Counted from the stretch's first letter, positions 20,100 through 33,385 are shown. The stretch: DNA of 64,000 nt from Fulvia fulva (GCF_020509005.1 NC_063017.1:4712001-4776000); one strand, 5' to 3'. The notes: generated from the letters alone by a model not told the origin. Translations and numbers: made by a program.

Positions 20100-23000
20100 G
20101 TATACTAGTAACTCGGTCCTTATTAGGTACCTAGTCGTATAGCGGCTTAAAGTCGGCGGGTATAGACTTCGTCGGAAAGTTATAGTAGAAGTCTATAATA
20201 GAGGCGGCTACTCCTACTAATACTTCTAGTAGCTCCTAGCTCGGCTCGCGGTATCCTTTCTACTTTACTAGGTACTTGTACTCGTCTTACTTCGGTAGTA
20301 AGTGTTTTAGTAGTCTTCCCTTTAGCTTAAAATATTTCCTATCGAGTATGTCCTCTACGAAGTACTCTTTAGATATTTCGCTATCGTCGTCGCGGGTGAT
20401 CTCTATTCGAGGCGGCGGTGCTAGGATCTGTCTAGGTTCGGGGTTATTAGTAGCTAGTTATAGGAGCGAGGCGTAGAAAGTATTATAGAGATGTCCCTAA
20501 CTAATTAGGTATTATAACGCGGTAAGCATTTTAATACGGGAGTACTACGGTAATCTCGTACGGCCCTACGTTCTTAATGTCGAGCTTCTTAGACGGGCGT
20601 GTTATTGACTAGTTAGTAGTGTTAATATAAACTTCGTCGCCGATATTATAGTTCGGAGGTAGCGAGCGATATACGTTTATAAAATCTACTTATAACGCTT
20701 AGGCCAATACAATTTCTTGCCTTAGATATACGTATATCTAGTTTATACGCTTAGTAAACGTATTTGTAGATTCTGTATCGAGTCGTTACTTATAGGGTAT
20801 GAGCTTTATAGGGGTAGTTAGACTAGTATCCGTAAATTCTAGGTTACGACCGGTATTAGCGTAGAAGGGTAATACTCTAGTAGTAGCTAATATATAATTA
20901 TTAGTAGTAAACTCGGTAAGTAGTAACTAATCAACCTAATTATCTTAGGCGTAGTTGATGTAGGCCCTAAGGTAACGTTCTATAACCTTATTCGTGTTTT
21001 TAGACTATCTATCGGATTCTAGGTAAAAGGCCCTCGATAGTCGTTATTAAATACCGAGTAGGGAGTAAACTCGTCTCTAGAACGTAGACGTCTACTAGGA
21101 GCCCCGATCCGAGACAATACTCTTAGGAATGCTAGGACGTACGAAGATGTAGCGGATAAAGATATATACGATATTTAGGGCGTCTATCTATAGTACTAGG
21201 ATTAGGTGTCTCTCCTTAGTAAGCCTATCCGTAACTATAAGGACGTTCTTATACGTTTGTCTATCAGTTAAGCTCTTACTTACGGGCAAATCTATAACGA
21301 AGTTAATAGCGACATCCTCCTATACTCTAAAGGGTGCCGGCAATAGTATAAGGAGGCCCTAATACTACTAATTTAACGGAACCGTTTTTCTATATATAAC
21401 ATAATTACGGACGAATCTCTTAATCGTTTATACTATACGTAGGTAGCGGTAGTATCTACTAATTAAGTCGAATGTCTTTTTACGGCCGGGATACCTAGCC
21501 GCGGGTATATCGTAGAAACATTTCGTAATTAGAGTACGAAGTTCTACTATACTAGCAACTTCTAGGACAAATAAGCTATATCCTCCGTAGGCGTTCTTTA
21601 TATAGATTATACTATCTTCTACTTTAGACGTACGATTGTCGATCTTGTGTTTACGTAATAGGGGTACTTACTAGTTCTAGGATAGCTATTATATAGTAGC
21701 CTAAACGGTCTCTTCGTTATATAGAGCCTTGACTTATATAAGTAAATCCTACTATACTACCTACTACGCTACCTCCCCCTCCCGTAGCTCGCTTAAATTG
21801 AGCTTAATATCGAGGCGAGCGGGCGGTAGGATGACCTAGCTCTAATACTATAGACGTAGATCGCTTAGATCCGACGGTAGATCTTACGATCGTCTAGTAA
21901 GACTATTAGGCTTTATGCCCTATACACCTAGACGATAGGTAATTTTGAATACGAACTGTACTAGGAACTATGCCTAGCGTACCTACCGTCTATTAAGTTG
22001 TTTCGTACTTATAAAATATTCTAGGTTCTTATAATCGGAGTAGATAATAACGGGGTTATTATTCATATCCTTTATATTCTCGAAATCGGTATCTATATTA
22101 TCGTCTAAGTTAACGGTAAGCTTAGGTCTCTATTCTTCGAAGGCGAGGACGATAGCTAATAGTTCCTTATCGTAAATCTCGTAGTTATACTCCTATAGTA
22201 ATATCTTCTTAGATATATATACTACCGGTCTCTAGACGTCTTCGTATTTCTATAAAATTACTACCGTAGTAACGAAATCTAAGGCATCTGTTTCGACTAT
22301 AGTTTCTAACCCTAGTACGAAGTGTACGAGTACCGTGTCCGTTAAGAATACATCTTTTAATCCTTAGAAGGCTACTTCATATTCTATTATCTAAACGAAT
22401 AGTATCGGCTTGCTATTCTTACTAGTCTTTATTGAATTCGTAAGGGGTATATAGATTTTAGAGAAGTTCTATATAAACCTTCGATAGAAGTTTCCGAACC
22501 TAAGGAATGCTTATACGTCCTTTAGGCATATTAGAGTAAGCTAGTTCTTGACTACGTCGACCTTTTCTAGGTCTATACGGATACCGTCGACTCCTATAAT
22601 AATACTAAGGTACTTTGTCTCTGTTTAGTAGAACTCGTATTTGTCGATATCGAATTATAGGCCGGCTTTACGTATACGCTATAGCACTTTACGTACGTAT
22701 TATATATGTTCCTCGAATATGTCGCTAAAGATCAGGATATTATCGAGGTATACTAAATAGAAGTCATCGAGATACTCCCTAAGCGTATCGTTAATATATA
22801 ATTAGAATGTTCCTAGAGTATTATATAGGCCGAAAGGCATTACTATATACTCGAATTGACTATAGCGAGTACTAAACGCAGTTTTCTGTTCGTAGCCCTC
22901 CGTAATACGAATACGGTTAAAGGTAGAGATAATATCGAGTTTAGTAAAGTACTTCTTCCTATTTAGACGGTTTAGCGTTTCTTAGAATAGCGGTATTAGG

Positions 23001-26000
23001 TATCTACTTTTGACCGTAAGGGCATTAAGAGCTCTATAGTCGATATAGACCCGTAGACCGCCGCCTAGTTTACGTATAATTAGTACTAGTATAGAAGCCG
23101 GGCTCGTGCTTCGTTATATCGCTCTAGATTCTAGCTAATTATTGACCTACTTCTTAATTACCTTATTCTCGCGAGACGACATTACGTATAGCCGCTTAAA
23201 AGGAGGTGACTTGGTTTCGTCTTTAAGGTATATTTTATAGTCTTTACTAGGGCGGTAAGGTAGGATCTTCGATATATCCTAACGGTTAAAATAGTCCTCG
23301 AAATCGTATAGTTCCTAGGGCAAGTAGACCTTAGTATCTTAGTCCTTATCTTTGCCTTTTATAAATCTGTCGAAGTCGTTATTTACTATTATTATATATA
23401 CTGTCAAGGGGTTTACTAACTATACCTTTCGAAGGTTTATAGCGTAGAGCTTAGTAGGATCGAAGTCTTGCCTAGTCGCTACTATTACGTAGGCTCGTAA
23501 TAGGTTAGCGTAGTACTTCTGACTAGGTAGTATAATCTACATTATATAGACTTCCGCTCCTTTCTTACGAGCTAGTTTTGCTACGTAGGCCGCGGAGATG
23601 TTTACGATATCGATCTCTAGTTCTAGTTCGACAACTCGTTACTTTTATTTCGTGTGTCGGTACGGTCGCTTTAACGTCTTAATGCCGTCTACTAGTAACG
23701 GTTATAGAGTATATATACGGAAGTTATCCTCTTCGTCCTCGAACGTCGTATAGAACTATAGTTAGGGTATATACTTAGGTAACGATAGCGTAGGAGCGGT
23801 GACTTCGTCGGGGTTATCTTCTACTATCGGCGGTCGATAATTGCCTAATAGTACTAGCGTAGCTAGATAGTTAATAGACTATACTATTAGGTGCTTATTA
23901 GACCTCTAGTTTGCCTTATAGGTACGGCAATTCAAATAATTCATTATTATAATGCCCTTCTCCTATTATATCTCTAGTTCGTAGTCTACGAACTAACTAG
24001 AGCCGAGCACGATATTATACTCTAGTAATTCTACTAGATAGTAGCTAAGGATTTCGACGTAGCCGCCGACATTAAAAGGAAAGTACGTAGACTCGGTAAT
24101 AAGCTCGTTAGCGGAGCCGCTATTAGCTAGTCCTAATTAAAGAGGTTCTTCCTAGAGTCGAGGAAGATAATATATACGAGCGTATATAGAATTTATATAC
24201 TAAGAGGTAGTACTATAATTAAGGAAGGTAAGAGCTTAATTACTATCTATACTACTAGGCATTATAAGGTAAGGAGACACTCTCGGCCTTAGTGCCCCTC
24301 GTATAATAGGCGGTATTAGAGAGCTTACTAATATACGTAAAGCGTACTCTAGTCCTTATATTACCGTATCTCGCTATATTTCCTTCTTAGTATTATATTC
24401 GTAAGTAGGACTAACGGTTATCGTACTTAAGCGTTAGTCTAGCTATTTCCCTATTACTAAGGGTTAGCCGGTATCTATATTATAGAGCTAGAATTCGCGC
24501 GCGGCGGAGGGCGCTTATACTACTTAATAGGGTAGTCTAACGAGTATAAGTTATAGTCTATACGGCGGTAGCGGACATAACCGCCTACTACGATAACACT
24601 AGCCTTCTCCTTAGGCTCGAGCTTCTTAAGTTCCCTAAATTCGCGCGGTATCTAAGCGTATAGCTTAAGCCCTAAACCTTAGGCTACGCCGGGCGCGGTA
24701 GGTATAGTACCGTCACTACCGCTAGTACTACGAGGTAGTCGTAGTATAGCTAGGGTCTTTGACTTTAGGCGCTCGAACTTAGCTTCGAGCTTATAGTATA
24801 GGTCGACTAAGTCTTCGCGGTCCTTAGTCTCTATAGGTAGTGCCTCTATATATTTGTAGTTAAGCTTACCCTCGAGTAGGCGGTAATTAGTCTTAGCTAA
24901 TAGGTCGTATAAGTTACGCTATTCGTCGTACTTAGCGATAAAAATGGAAAATAACTCGTTCTTACCCTACTATAAGACCTAGAGCTTCTAGAAGGCCTTA
25001 CCTATAACGTCCTTCTTACTATACCGATCGATAAGGAATTAGATTATACTATTAATAGACTTAAAGGGGTTAACGTAATTACGCTTAGTACGCTTAGAGA
25101 GTACTCGCGGATTATATAGCTAGTATAGGTACCCGTCGAGGTAGTTAAGGATGTAGCGTAGTCCGTCCTCGATAGTCTAGAACTATATTACGGACAGCTT
25201 AATCTCTAGCTAATCGAGCTAACGGTTAAAGTTTATATTCTTATTATCGAACTTACTTTCTAGGTCCTTAACTGACTTATTAGTATATATAACATTAACT
25301 AAGGGTTCGATAGTAGTGAACTAGCTAACGGCGGTATTACTAGTTACCCTAGAAGCACTACTAGGTGTACTCTAGCGTTCTCGTCGTAAGGAGTTACGGC
25401 GTAGGTAACGGCGTAGTCGACTATTATCTCTACCTTTATCGTTATTAGAGTTATCTCCGTCGTTATCGCTACTACCTCTACTACCTCCTCGTCGGGTACC
25501 TCTACCTATACGGTCCTACTAAGTAGGAGGCGTAGGTAACCGTAAAACACCGTTACGACGAGGGGAGTAGACGCGGACCTAACGACTACGGTTATTATTA
25601 TTATTACCGTTAGTACCGCTAGTATCGCTAGTACCGTTCGTGTCCTTAGCTACTAGCTAAGCCTTTAGCTCTACTACCTCCTTATTTAGAGCCTAATTGC
25701 GCTTAGACAGGGCTTTGATATCCTTAGGTAATATACCTACCTACGACTCCTCGACCTATCCGAAGAGCGTATCGTTATCCTATTAGAGGCGCTAATTAGC
25801 TTTGTAAAGGTCTTATATCTAACTCTTATACGTCTAGTATTTATTAAAGTAGAATATAAAGAGGCCCTTAATATCTTTATCCTTTTCGAGTTAACTAAGA
25901 CTCTCGGATACGATATTACGTTCCTTCTTTATATCGGCGTACTTACGCTATATAACCTTATTAGCCTTCTTTAGGGACTCGACCTAATTAAAAAGTATAA

Positions 26001-26420
26001 TAAAGTCTAACTATATCTAGTAAACGAGGTGAAATATAATCTCCGGGTATACTATAGTACGAGTCGCGAACTTAGCTAGGCTCTTAATAGTAGTATACTC
26101 TAAGGCAATTACCTACTCCTTAGGTTAGCGTATGTTATTAGTTTTACTATCTTATATAGATATATTATCTCTTAACTCTATAATCTTATATACCTTAATT
26201 TCTCCTTCTTCTAAGATCTATTCTTCGTTAAGGAATTATACGAAGTTAATAGGGTCGGAGGTTAAGGCAAACTACTATTCTTTAGGTAGTAGATCCTTCT
26301 CGATCTCTTATTATTCGGCGGCGAAGTTCGAGTCGTCGTTAGAAGGGAAGGTACCTAGGGCGGTATCGGTACCTAGGTTATCGAGTGTCTACGTTTTAGT
26401 CGATACGGTTAGGAAAAGCT
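20100..26420 (-). pseudogene. Gypsy-1 Gag-Pol with C-terminal chromodomain, RIP-destroyed
   Basis: Read on the minus strand with frequent stops. From right to left: gag-like sequence (about 26.4-24.7 kb), protease (about 24 kb), reverse transcriptase (about 23.1-22.6 kb, with [15 protein letters not shown] and YLDNILI, the latter a mutated YLDD catalytic box near 22728-22757), RNase H (about 22.3-21.9 kb, with [19 protein letters not shown]), integrase (about 21.8-20.6 kb), and a chromodomain-like end (about 20.3-20.15 kb, with YLVK-KGYREPS and IIDFYYNFP). The chromodomain places it among chromoviruses, whose integrases use it to target chromatin. No intact frame remains. Confidence 0.8.
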
Positions 26421-26593
26421 TAGCGCGTACGAGCGACTAACGCTTATACTTACTAAGATCTAGATAAAGAGGTTGCTTAGGTAAGAGCACCCCGTTGGTA
26501 GTACTACCGGGTATAGCTATATTATACTATTACGTAGTAGATAAGACTGCTCTCTTAGTAGGTATATAAGGGCCCTATAAGAGTAGGGAGGCG

Positions 26594-26811
26594 CGCGTTT
26601 TACGCGAAGGAGAGAGGTAATCTATTGACTTAAGTAATACGTTTATTTACGCGACTATAGTTATTATTAGTACGCCTATACGCGCGACTCGACGGTTAGT
26701 AACTATAGTAAACTTAACCTACCTTAACGCGTTTTACGCGAAGGAGAGAGGTGATCTATTAACTTAACTAATACGCTTATTTACGCGACTATATTTGTTA
26801 TTAGTACGATT
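26594..26811. repeat. Direct repeat in the Gypsy-1 leader
   Basis: Two copies of an ~80-bp unit beginning CGCGTTTTACGCGAAGG start at 26594 and 26728 (134-bp spacing), between the 5' LTR and gag. The core CGCGTTTTACGCG is nearly palindromic. The role is unknown; it could be a leader duplication or a packaging/regulatory element. Confidence 0.75.
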
Positions 26812-26863
26812 TGATTATAACTACTAGCCTAACTAGATAGGCCGCTTATAAGACCGAATAAAC

Positions 26864-27013
26864 TATTACGGGTAGTGATCTATAAGACGATAGTATAGGG
26901 TTACCGTAAAACAAGCGTTATTCGGTAAGGCTACGAAAGAGAAGCGCGAAGCGCGCGAGATATATAAGGAAGCGCTAAGGCGCGCGACGTTACGATAGTA
27001 GTAAACCGTAATA
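26864..27013 (-). repeat. Gypsy-1 5' LTR
   Basis: 150 bp, partner of 15631-15780, followed by the GCGCT target duplicate at 27014-27018. Confidence 0.9.
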
Positions 27014-27094
27014 GCGCTAGACTTTATCCCTACTTTTATTTACGTTATACTATACGATAGTAATGCCGTCGTATAGTATTATTCGTTATCTATA
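27014..27094 (-). mobile_element. LINE-B fragment, right part
   Basis: Reverse complement of LINE-B around 52960-53040, continuing the fragment that ends at 15630. It starts with the second GCGCT duplicate and ends at the CTATA next to a Gypsy-3-family LTR. Confidence 0.8.
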
Positions 27095-27378
27095 TATAAG
27101 GGCGCGCGTACCGTAGGGTCCGAATAAGAGAGTTATTATTCTACGAAGCTACGAAAGAGGAGCGCGAGGCGCGGCGAAGTTATAAAGTAAAGCTAAGCCG
27201 CGCTAACCCGAGACGGAAGGTCCGCGGTTCACCCGGGATAACGTAGCTATAGTAAGGGGTCGCGGGCTACCCGTAATAGTACACCCCCTCTTATAACGCG
27301 TCTTAGTCCTCTAAGCGTTATCTATCTTATACGGCGACTTGCCCGTACTACTCTATAACCGTACGAAAGTCTAATTAT
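27095..27378 (-). mobile_element. Gypsy-3 family remnant: 3' LTR plus internal stub
   Basis: 27095-27278 is a 184-bp LTR, the reverse complement of the LTR at 55552-55735 with RIP differences. It is followed by GTACACCCCCTCTTATAA, the complement of a polypurine tract, so it is the 3' LTR of a minus-strand element and not a solo LTR. Only about 100 nt of internal sequence remain before Copia-B begins at 27379. The rest of the element is not visible. Confidence 0.75.
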
Positions 27379-27717
27379 TGTTAAATAGGTATAGTATATA
27401 TGTGTACGGAAGTCAGGACACGTAATAGGGAAGGAGGAAGGACTAATGTAGTATATAAAGGTATATAGTAGAATAGTATTTAGTACTAAAGGTATCTCTA
27501 CTACTAGTATAGAGACTACGTCTCTTATATCTATATAGAGGGATATTGCTCTAGTCCTAGTTCTGTTTCACTACGCCTTATCGGTTTCACCTATATCTTA
27601 TCCTACGATTCGTATAGTATTATAATAGTATTGCCGTACTATTGTCTCGACTAGCTTAGTATATACTAAGTTAGTCTTAGTACCGTACGACATACCTACT
27701 AACCTATATTCGTAACA
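27379..27717 (-). repeat. Copia-B 3' LTR
   Basis: 339 bp, TGTTAAATAGGT ... CGTAACA, closely matching 32526-32863. Confidence 0.9.
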
Positions 27718-29775
27718 CTCCTACTTAGGTTATAAGGTAAGGAACGATTGTTCCTACTATACTAGCTATAGCTATCGTACGAAGGTCTAGAACTAGGGAC
27801 CGGCTAGCGGTTTAGTCAAACTATCTACTACTATCTCCTTAGTATAGTAGTACTCTACTTTGATCTTCCTCTACTACTAGAGGTGCCTAATATAGTTATA
27901 GGTAATATTAATGTGCTTGGATCTTCCGTAGATATAGGCGTCCTTAACTAAGGTTAGAGCCGCCTAGTTATCCCCTATAAGGCGCACTAGTCTTAGTTTG
28001 TCGACGGTGCTCTTATCGGCTAGGACTATTAGTTAGAAAGAGCAGTCTCCTACTAGCCCCGGGTAGTTTATCTCTCGGAGGATAGCCGCTAGGAACTAGG
28101 ATTATTTCGCGGCGGCGTTTATCGCTATAAACTCTACCTCTATAGTAGAGGTTGCTATAGACTTTTGCTTCTTACTTATCTAGGATATAGGCGTACCGGA
28201 CACTAGCTAGACATGTCCTAGAATCAAGACCCTATCTACTCGATCTATCGCGTAGTCGGAGTCTAAGTATCCGGTTAGGGCACCGCTACTACGTCTAAAT
28301 ATTAACCCTAGGTCGGGGAACAACCTTAGGTATCTCGAGACCTTCTTTAGTGCTTTTATATACCGCTTTATTAGATCCGCGACATATGTACTAGTTCTCC
28401 CGAGTAGGAAGGCTAGGTCCGGTCTCGTTATAGTTATTAGCTATATCTAGGTCCTATTATCGCTCTAGTAGTTATCCTTACTATATCTCTCGTCGTTCGG
28501 GGCTATAGGACGGAGATTATCGTAACTATCTATTAGCGAGAGTATTAGGCTTGCCTTTTCTTTTGCTATGTCTATTTTAGTAAGGGCCTTACGGATATAA
28601 TAGCCCTAGTCGAGTTTTAGGGTACCGTTACGCCTATCGCGAGTAATCTTTAGTCCTAGTAGTTTCTCCGGTTCCCCGAGATCCTTAATCTTAAAGTATT
28701 ACGCAAACTACTTCTTAAACTATTAGATGTCGGCTAACCTTAGTACTATAATAGGTATGTCGTCTATATAGATAAGTAGTATAATGTCTCTCTTAGTATA
28801 AGTCAGGAGATATAGGTCTACCTCGGACTAGTAGAATCCTATTTTAACTAACGTAGCGACATAGAGCTTATTCTAGTCTCTAGCTACCTACTTTAGGCCG
28901 TAGAGACTCCGGAGTACCTTAAGGATCGTATTTAGTAGGGTTTCGACTCCTAGTAGGGGTTTTATATAGATGTCTTCGGCTAGGTAGCTTTAGGTAAACG
29001 TATTGTTAACGTCGACCTAGTATATCTCGAGATCCCGCTCGTAAACTACTACTATAAAGACCCTTAGGGTGTTATAGCGTACTATAGGTACGAATGTCTC
29101 TTCGAAGTTAACGCTAAATTTTAATAAAAACCCTCTTACGACAAGTCTTGCCTTGAACTTTTCGATTACTCCGCTAATAAGTCTCTTTACGTTAAAGACC
29201 TACTTAGAGGTAACTATATTCGCCCCCCTTAGAGCGATAGCTATTTCCTAGGTATTATTACTTAATAACGAGAGTAGCTCGGTATTAATAGCGTCCTTCT
29301 ATAAATGGCCCTATTTAGGATCCCCTACCGTAGCCTTATATATCTTCGGGATAGGTACTTCCTATCAGTAGGCGATACCGGGTCCGAATATAGTAAAGGC
29401 GTATTCTTAGACTTCGTCGAATAGTTCCTCTACCGTAGCTATAAATATACGTTCGTCGGTATCGGTAAGTCTATTATTTACCTAGGGTAGTTAGTAGAAC
29501 AAAGCTATTATAGCTTTATAGTGCTTAGCCTTATAGTCCTAGTCCTAGCCGTAGTTATCGTTAGGATCCCTAGTCCTTTTCCTCCGGACGATTAGTTCCG
29601 GTAGCTCCGGGGTTTCCTCGATCTTCTTATAGTCCGCGATATTATCTAGTCTACCGGGAAGTTAGATATAGAGCGGTCTTAAGACAGTTAGTCCTTTGTC
29701 CTTAGCCGTAGCGGGTTCGGTCTCTACGTAGGAAGCGGGGATTAGCTAGGTCGGTTCTTCTATAGAGGAGTTACT

Positions 29776-29979
29776 CTCGTTAGGCCTAGGTATTATACTA
29801 CCCGAGGATCGTAAGATTACTATCGGGGCATCCGCTAGTCGCTATAGTAGTAGTCGCGAGACCGCCGGTAGTCGACCCTCGTTAGGCCTAGGTATTATAC
29901 TACCCGAGGATCGTAAGATTGCTATCGGGGTATCCGCTAGTCGCTATAGTAGTAGTCGCGAGACCGCCGGTAGTCGACC
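29776..29979 (-). repeat. 102-bp tandem duplication inside Copia-B
   Basis: Two adjacent, almost identical copies of 102 bp (29776-29877 and 29878-29979), each starting CTCGTTAGGCCTAGG. The length is 34 codons, so it would have been in frame in the variable linker between integrase and RT. The two copies differ at about two sites. Confidence 0.85.
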
Positions 29980-32525
29980 GACTAGCCTTCGTTCGGGTAC
30001 CTTACTAGATTTTTTCGTAAAGGAGATACCTAAATCTAGATCTCCCCCCTTCTCGTTTTTGAACCAATCTACTTGGCTATACTGCCTAATAGCTCGTATA
30101 TCTAGCTCCTAGAATAACTATTACTTAGTCGATTAACCGTATCTAACGAAAATAGCTTCCTTACCCCGGTTTATTAACTTATCCTATTATAGCCCTTTTA
30201 GATATACTTTCGTTTCTACGTAAACTACTACCCTACAACCCTATACTCTTAGGTGATCTACCGTCGGTACTTTGCTAGTAAATGCTTCTTCCGGCGAAAG
30301 TTAGACACCGTTAAGTAACGGTCCGTTCGGTAGTAGGTTACGTATAACCGCCTATACCTCTAGCGCTTTAGGCTAGAATTCTACCGGTATCCCCGATTCC
30401 TCGAGTATTACGCGGATCGCGTTCTCGGATACCTAGATTGACCTTTCTACTACTCCGTTCTATATAGAGTTATAAGTATCCGTCGTATTATATTAAACCC
30501 CCGATTCTTTCTCCTATTCTTTTAGAACTATTAGTAGCTTAGGTATATTGTTACTCCGTACTACTCTTACGTAGTATTTCGATACTTTCTCTATAGTTAG
30601 CCGCTATTGTCGTAGTGCTTACGGTACGTCGGATTTGTTCTTAAGCGGGATTACCTACTTCTTTCTTAAGAAGTTATCTACGATCTCTAGCTAGTATTTA
30701 AAACCTAGCCTAGATGTCGCATTTTCGAAGGGTCCGTAGATGTCGATAGATATAAGCGTAAGTCTTTCGTTCTTTCGTTCTACGATAGCGCCTTTAAACT
30801 TCCGTATATTCGCGATAGAGTATACCTTATAATTATACTCGTCTAGGATAGGAATCGGGTCCTTCTTATTACTTACCCTATAGACGTTCCGGAGTAACCC
30901 TTTTCCTAGGTATACGAATCTTCTAATTATTAATCCTCGGTAGTTACCGCGGCTAGAGCTTCCTCGTATAGCACCTCCGGTAGTCTATTATCTACCTAGT
31001 TTAGGGAGTCGGATATCGAAGATACTACCGGTAGCCCCCTCGTAGTACTGTTCGTACGATAGGCTTTCCGCTCTTATACTTAAGTATAAAGTTTAGAGGT
31101 TCGATATCGAATTGCTTACTAAACTACCTCTATAAAACTAGATTAACTCCGAGATTAGGAATAAATAAGACTTTCTCTAGCGTAATTTGTTTCCCCGTTA
31201 GGCCTCCTATAGTTACTATTCCTTTATAGAATGTATCTAGGTACCCCCTACCGACTTTAATTACTTTCCTTCTCGCTAGTTTCCTAAGCGATCTGAATAG
31301 AGACTTATTATAAGTTATATATAAGGAGGTATAGGAGTCTAGTAACTATTCGGAGGCGGGAAACTTGCCTTTTACTTCGGTAGTAGAATAGGCGACTTCG
31401 TCGTCGTATATTTCCTCGGTATTGCTTTCTCGTAAGGTATAGGCTCGTATCGCCTTTACCTTTATCTTGTTGTCGGATTAGCTTCTCCTATCCTTCTACT
31501 GTTTCTTAGACTTCTTAAGGGCGTTTTGGGCCTTCTCTAGATCCCGGACTAGCTCTTTATAGGACTTCTTTTCCGGTTACTTCTAGGTGTTCTTCTTTTT
31601 AATAAACTCCTTTACGGAATCTAGTTCCGGGTACGATATAACTAGGTAGTTACTATCGTAGATAAAGTAGCCGCTCTTACCCCCTTACCTCTAGGAGTAT
31701 AGAGCGGTCTCGCCCTTACTCTCTTAGATCCGTAATTCGTAGGATTTAAGTAAGGTTATAGCGGATTCCTAGCCTAGGTTTAGCTAGGCTAGGATAGTGT
31801 CCCTAGTACTAGCGTAGGCGTCCGGGAGGCTACTTAGTAGGTGCTTAAACCTCCAGATAGGGTCCTTATAGTAGGTCTCTTTACTATCTGTTTCGGTAAT
31901 CTATATAGATAGGTTATCTAGATATATCTACCCTTATCTAATTGTCTAATCGTCCGGTAGCTTAAACGATACTAGCTATTTTATAAGCGCTACTACGTAT
32001 ACCTTATAGACCTTACTATACTTCTTCTATAGAAGTTTCTAGATTTCTTTCGTATCTCGTATATCTAAGATTTCTTAGTTATCCTCCTCGGACAAATATA
32101 CTAAGATAGTATATCTCGCTATACCGTTCGCCTTCGAAGTGATCTTAGGCGTAACGGATTCTAGGAGATTAGCCGACGAGTCGTCGATAACCTAGAATAC
32201 CTTCTAGCTTTCGAGATAGTCTCGTAGTATAACGAACTAGCGCTTCTAGTTCTTACGAGTAAGCGTAGGGCCGACCTTCCGGGGGCCCTCGTAACTCGTT
32301 AAGTCTTCTATAGCGAAGGTAGCCTTAGATATATAGCAAGCTCTACTTAACTACGGTAGTTAGAATAAGCTTAGACTCCCCGAGTCTATTAGTAGCGTTC
32401 CGTATAGTAGACTTCCCGAGTCTATTAGTACGTTACCGTACGGATTCCGGGTATAGGGTATAATACCCTACGTCGTACTTCCTTAGTATATCGATGTCCT
32501 ATTAAGCAAACCCGGGCTTATAACC

Positions 32526-32863
32526 TGTTAAACAGGTATAGTGTATATGTATACGGAAGTTAGGATACGTAGTAGGGAAGGAGGAAGGACTAATATAGTA
32601 TACGAAGGTATATAGTAGAACAGTATTTAATACTAAAGGTATCTCTACTATCGGATAGAGACTACGTCTCTTATATCTATATAGAGGGATATTGCTCTAG
32701 TCCTAGTTCTATTTTACTACGCCTTATCGGTTTTACCTATATCTTATCCTACGATTCGTACGGTATTATAATAGTATTGCCGTACTATTGTCTCGACTAG
32801 CTTAGTATATACTAAGTTAGTCTTAGTACCGTACGACATGCCTACTGACCTATATTCGTAACA
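32526..32863 (-). repeat. Copia-B 5' LTR
   Basis: 338 bp, starting TGTTAAACAGGT. Its first 12 bases equal the Copia-A LTR start, because the primer site and LTR edge are conserved. Confidence 0.9.
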
Positions 32864-32866
32864 ATT

Positions 32867-33385
32867 TGTTAGGGCGAGAGCCTAGCCTATAAGATATAAG
32901 AGTAAAAGCGAGAATGTAGGTACGAAGTGTAGATATAAAGGGTATAGTATAATTGCTATATAAAACAAAAGACGAAGAAAGTAAGAGAGGCCTAGTGAAG
33001 GCTAGATACTTATACGCGACCCTCGCGAGTACATATCCCCGCATTGATAGGGCTAACCCGTACGAAGCCGCGCTTAGTAGCTTTGCTTAAAACCTTATTC
33101 TAACCTACCCTACGTTCCGAGTCTTCTACGTGCTTCTTCTAGGGTCTAGCGTAGTCGCGGGTACTCGCGGGAGTGCCGTAAGTCACATAGTCACGAGCCG
33201 AAGTGAATCTGTTAAGGTTTAGTAGAGGGGTGAATTTAGAGGGCTAGGTCCCGTAGTAAATGTTACGGGGTATATAATTCTTAGCGCTTATATACTAAGC
33301 TAGACTTTCACTTCTTAACGAGTTCTAAGCACTCTAAGGCTCTTCTATCCCTACCTTCTATATACTCTATAGGGAGACTATAATA
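32867..33385 (-). repeat. Gypsy-2 3' LTR
   Basis: 519 bp, partner of 38637-39156; differences are largely CA/TG-to-TA transitions distributed in both copies. Confidence 0.9.

Larger units (their letters stand above)
15631..27013 (-). mobile_element. Gypsy-1, Ty3/gypsy chromovirus, heavily RIPped, nested
   Basis: A minus-strand Ty3/gypsy element bounded by two 150-bp LTRs (15631-15780 and 26864-27013) and a perfect GCGCT duplication (15626-15630 and 27014-27018). The 3' LTR is preceded on the minus strand by a polypurine tract ending in a G run (15781-15796). Without the nested element at 15845-20014 it is about 7.2 kb. The reading order gag, protease, RT, RNase H, integrase, chromodomain is visible only with many stops. 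LTR ends read TATTACGG ... CCGTAATA, that is TG ... CA after RIP. Confidence 0.9.
27379..32863 (-). mobile_element. Copia-B, Ty1/copia element, heavily RIPped
   Basis: Bounded by LTRs of 339 bp (27379-27717) and 338 bp (32526-32863) that start TGTTAAA and end CGTAACA. The minus-strand interior, read with many stops, contains Gag, protease, integrase, RT with a YIDDIPI catalytic box at about 28754-28780, and RNase H. The primer site next to the right LTR is CCCGGGCTTATAACC, the same as in Copia-A copy 1, so the two families share a priming mode. Flanking 5-mers (ATTAT and ATTTG) do not match, so a clean duplication is not shown. Confidence 0.85.

Noticed and set aside
26864..27013. 150-bp unit with TATTACGG/CCGTAATA ends looked like a MITE with terminal inverted repeats
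   Set aside because: An identical unit at 15631 in the same orientation, a shared GCGCT flank, a polypurine tract, and Gypsy Pol between them show these are LTRs; the inverted ends are TG...CA termini after RIP.
27095..27278. Possible SINE: contains a GGTTCACCCGG stretch like a tRNA B box
   Set aside because: It is flanked by a polypurine tract, matches the 184-bp LTR at 55552 end to end, and no convincing A box is seen.
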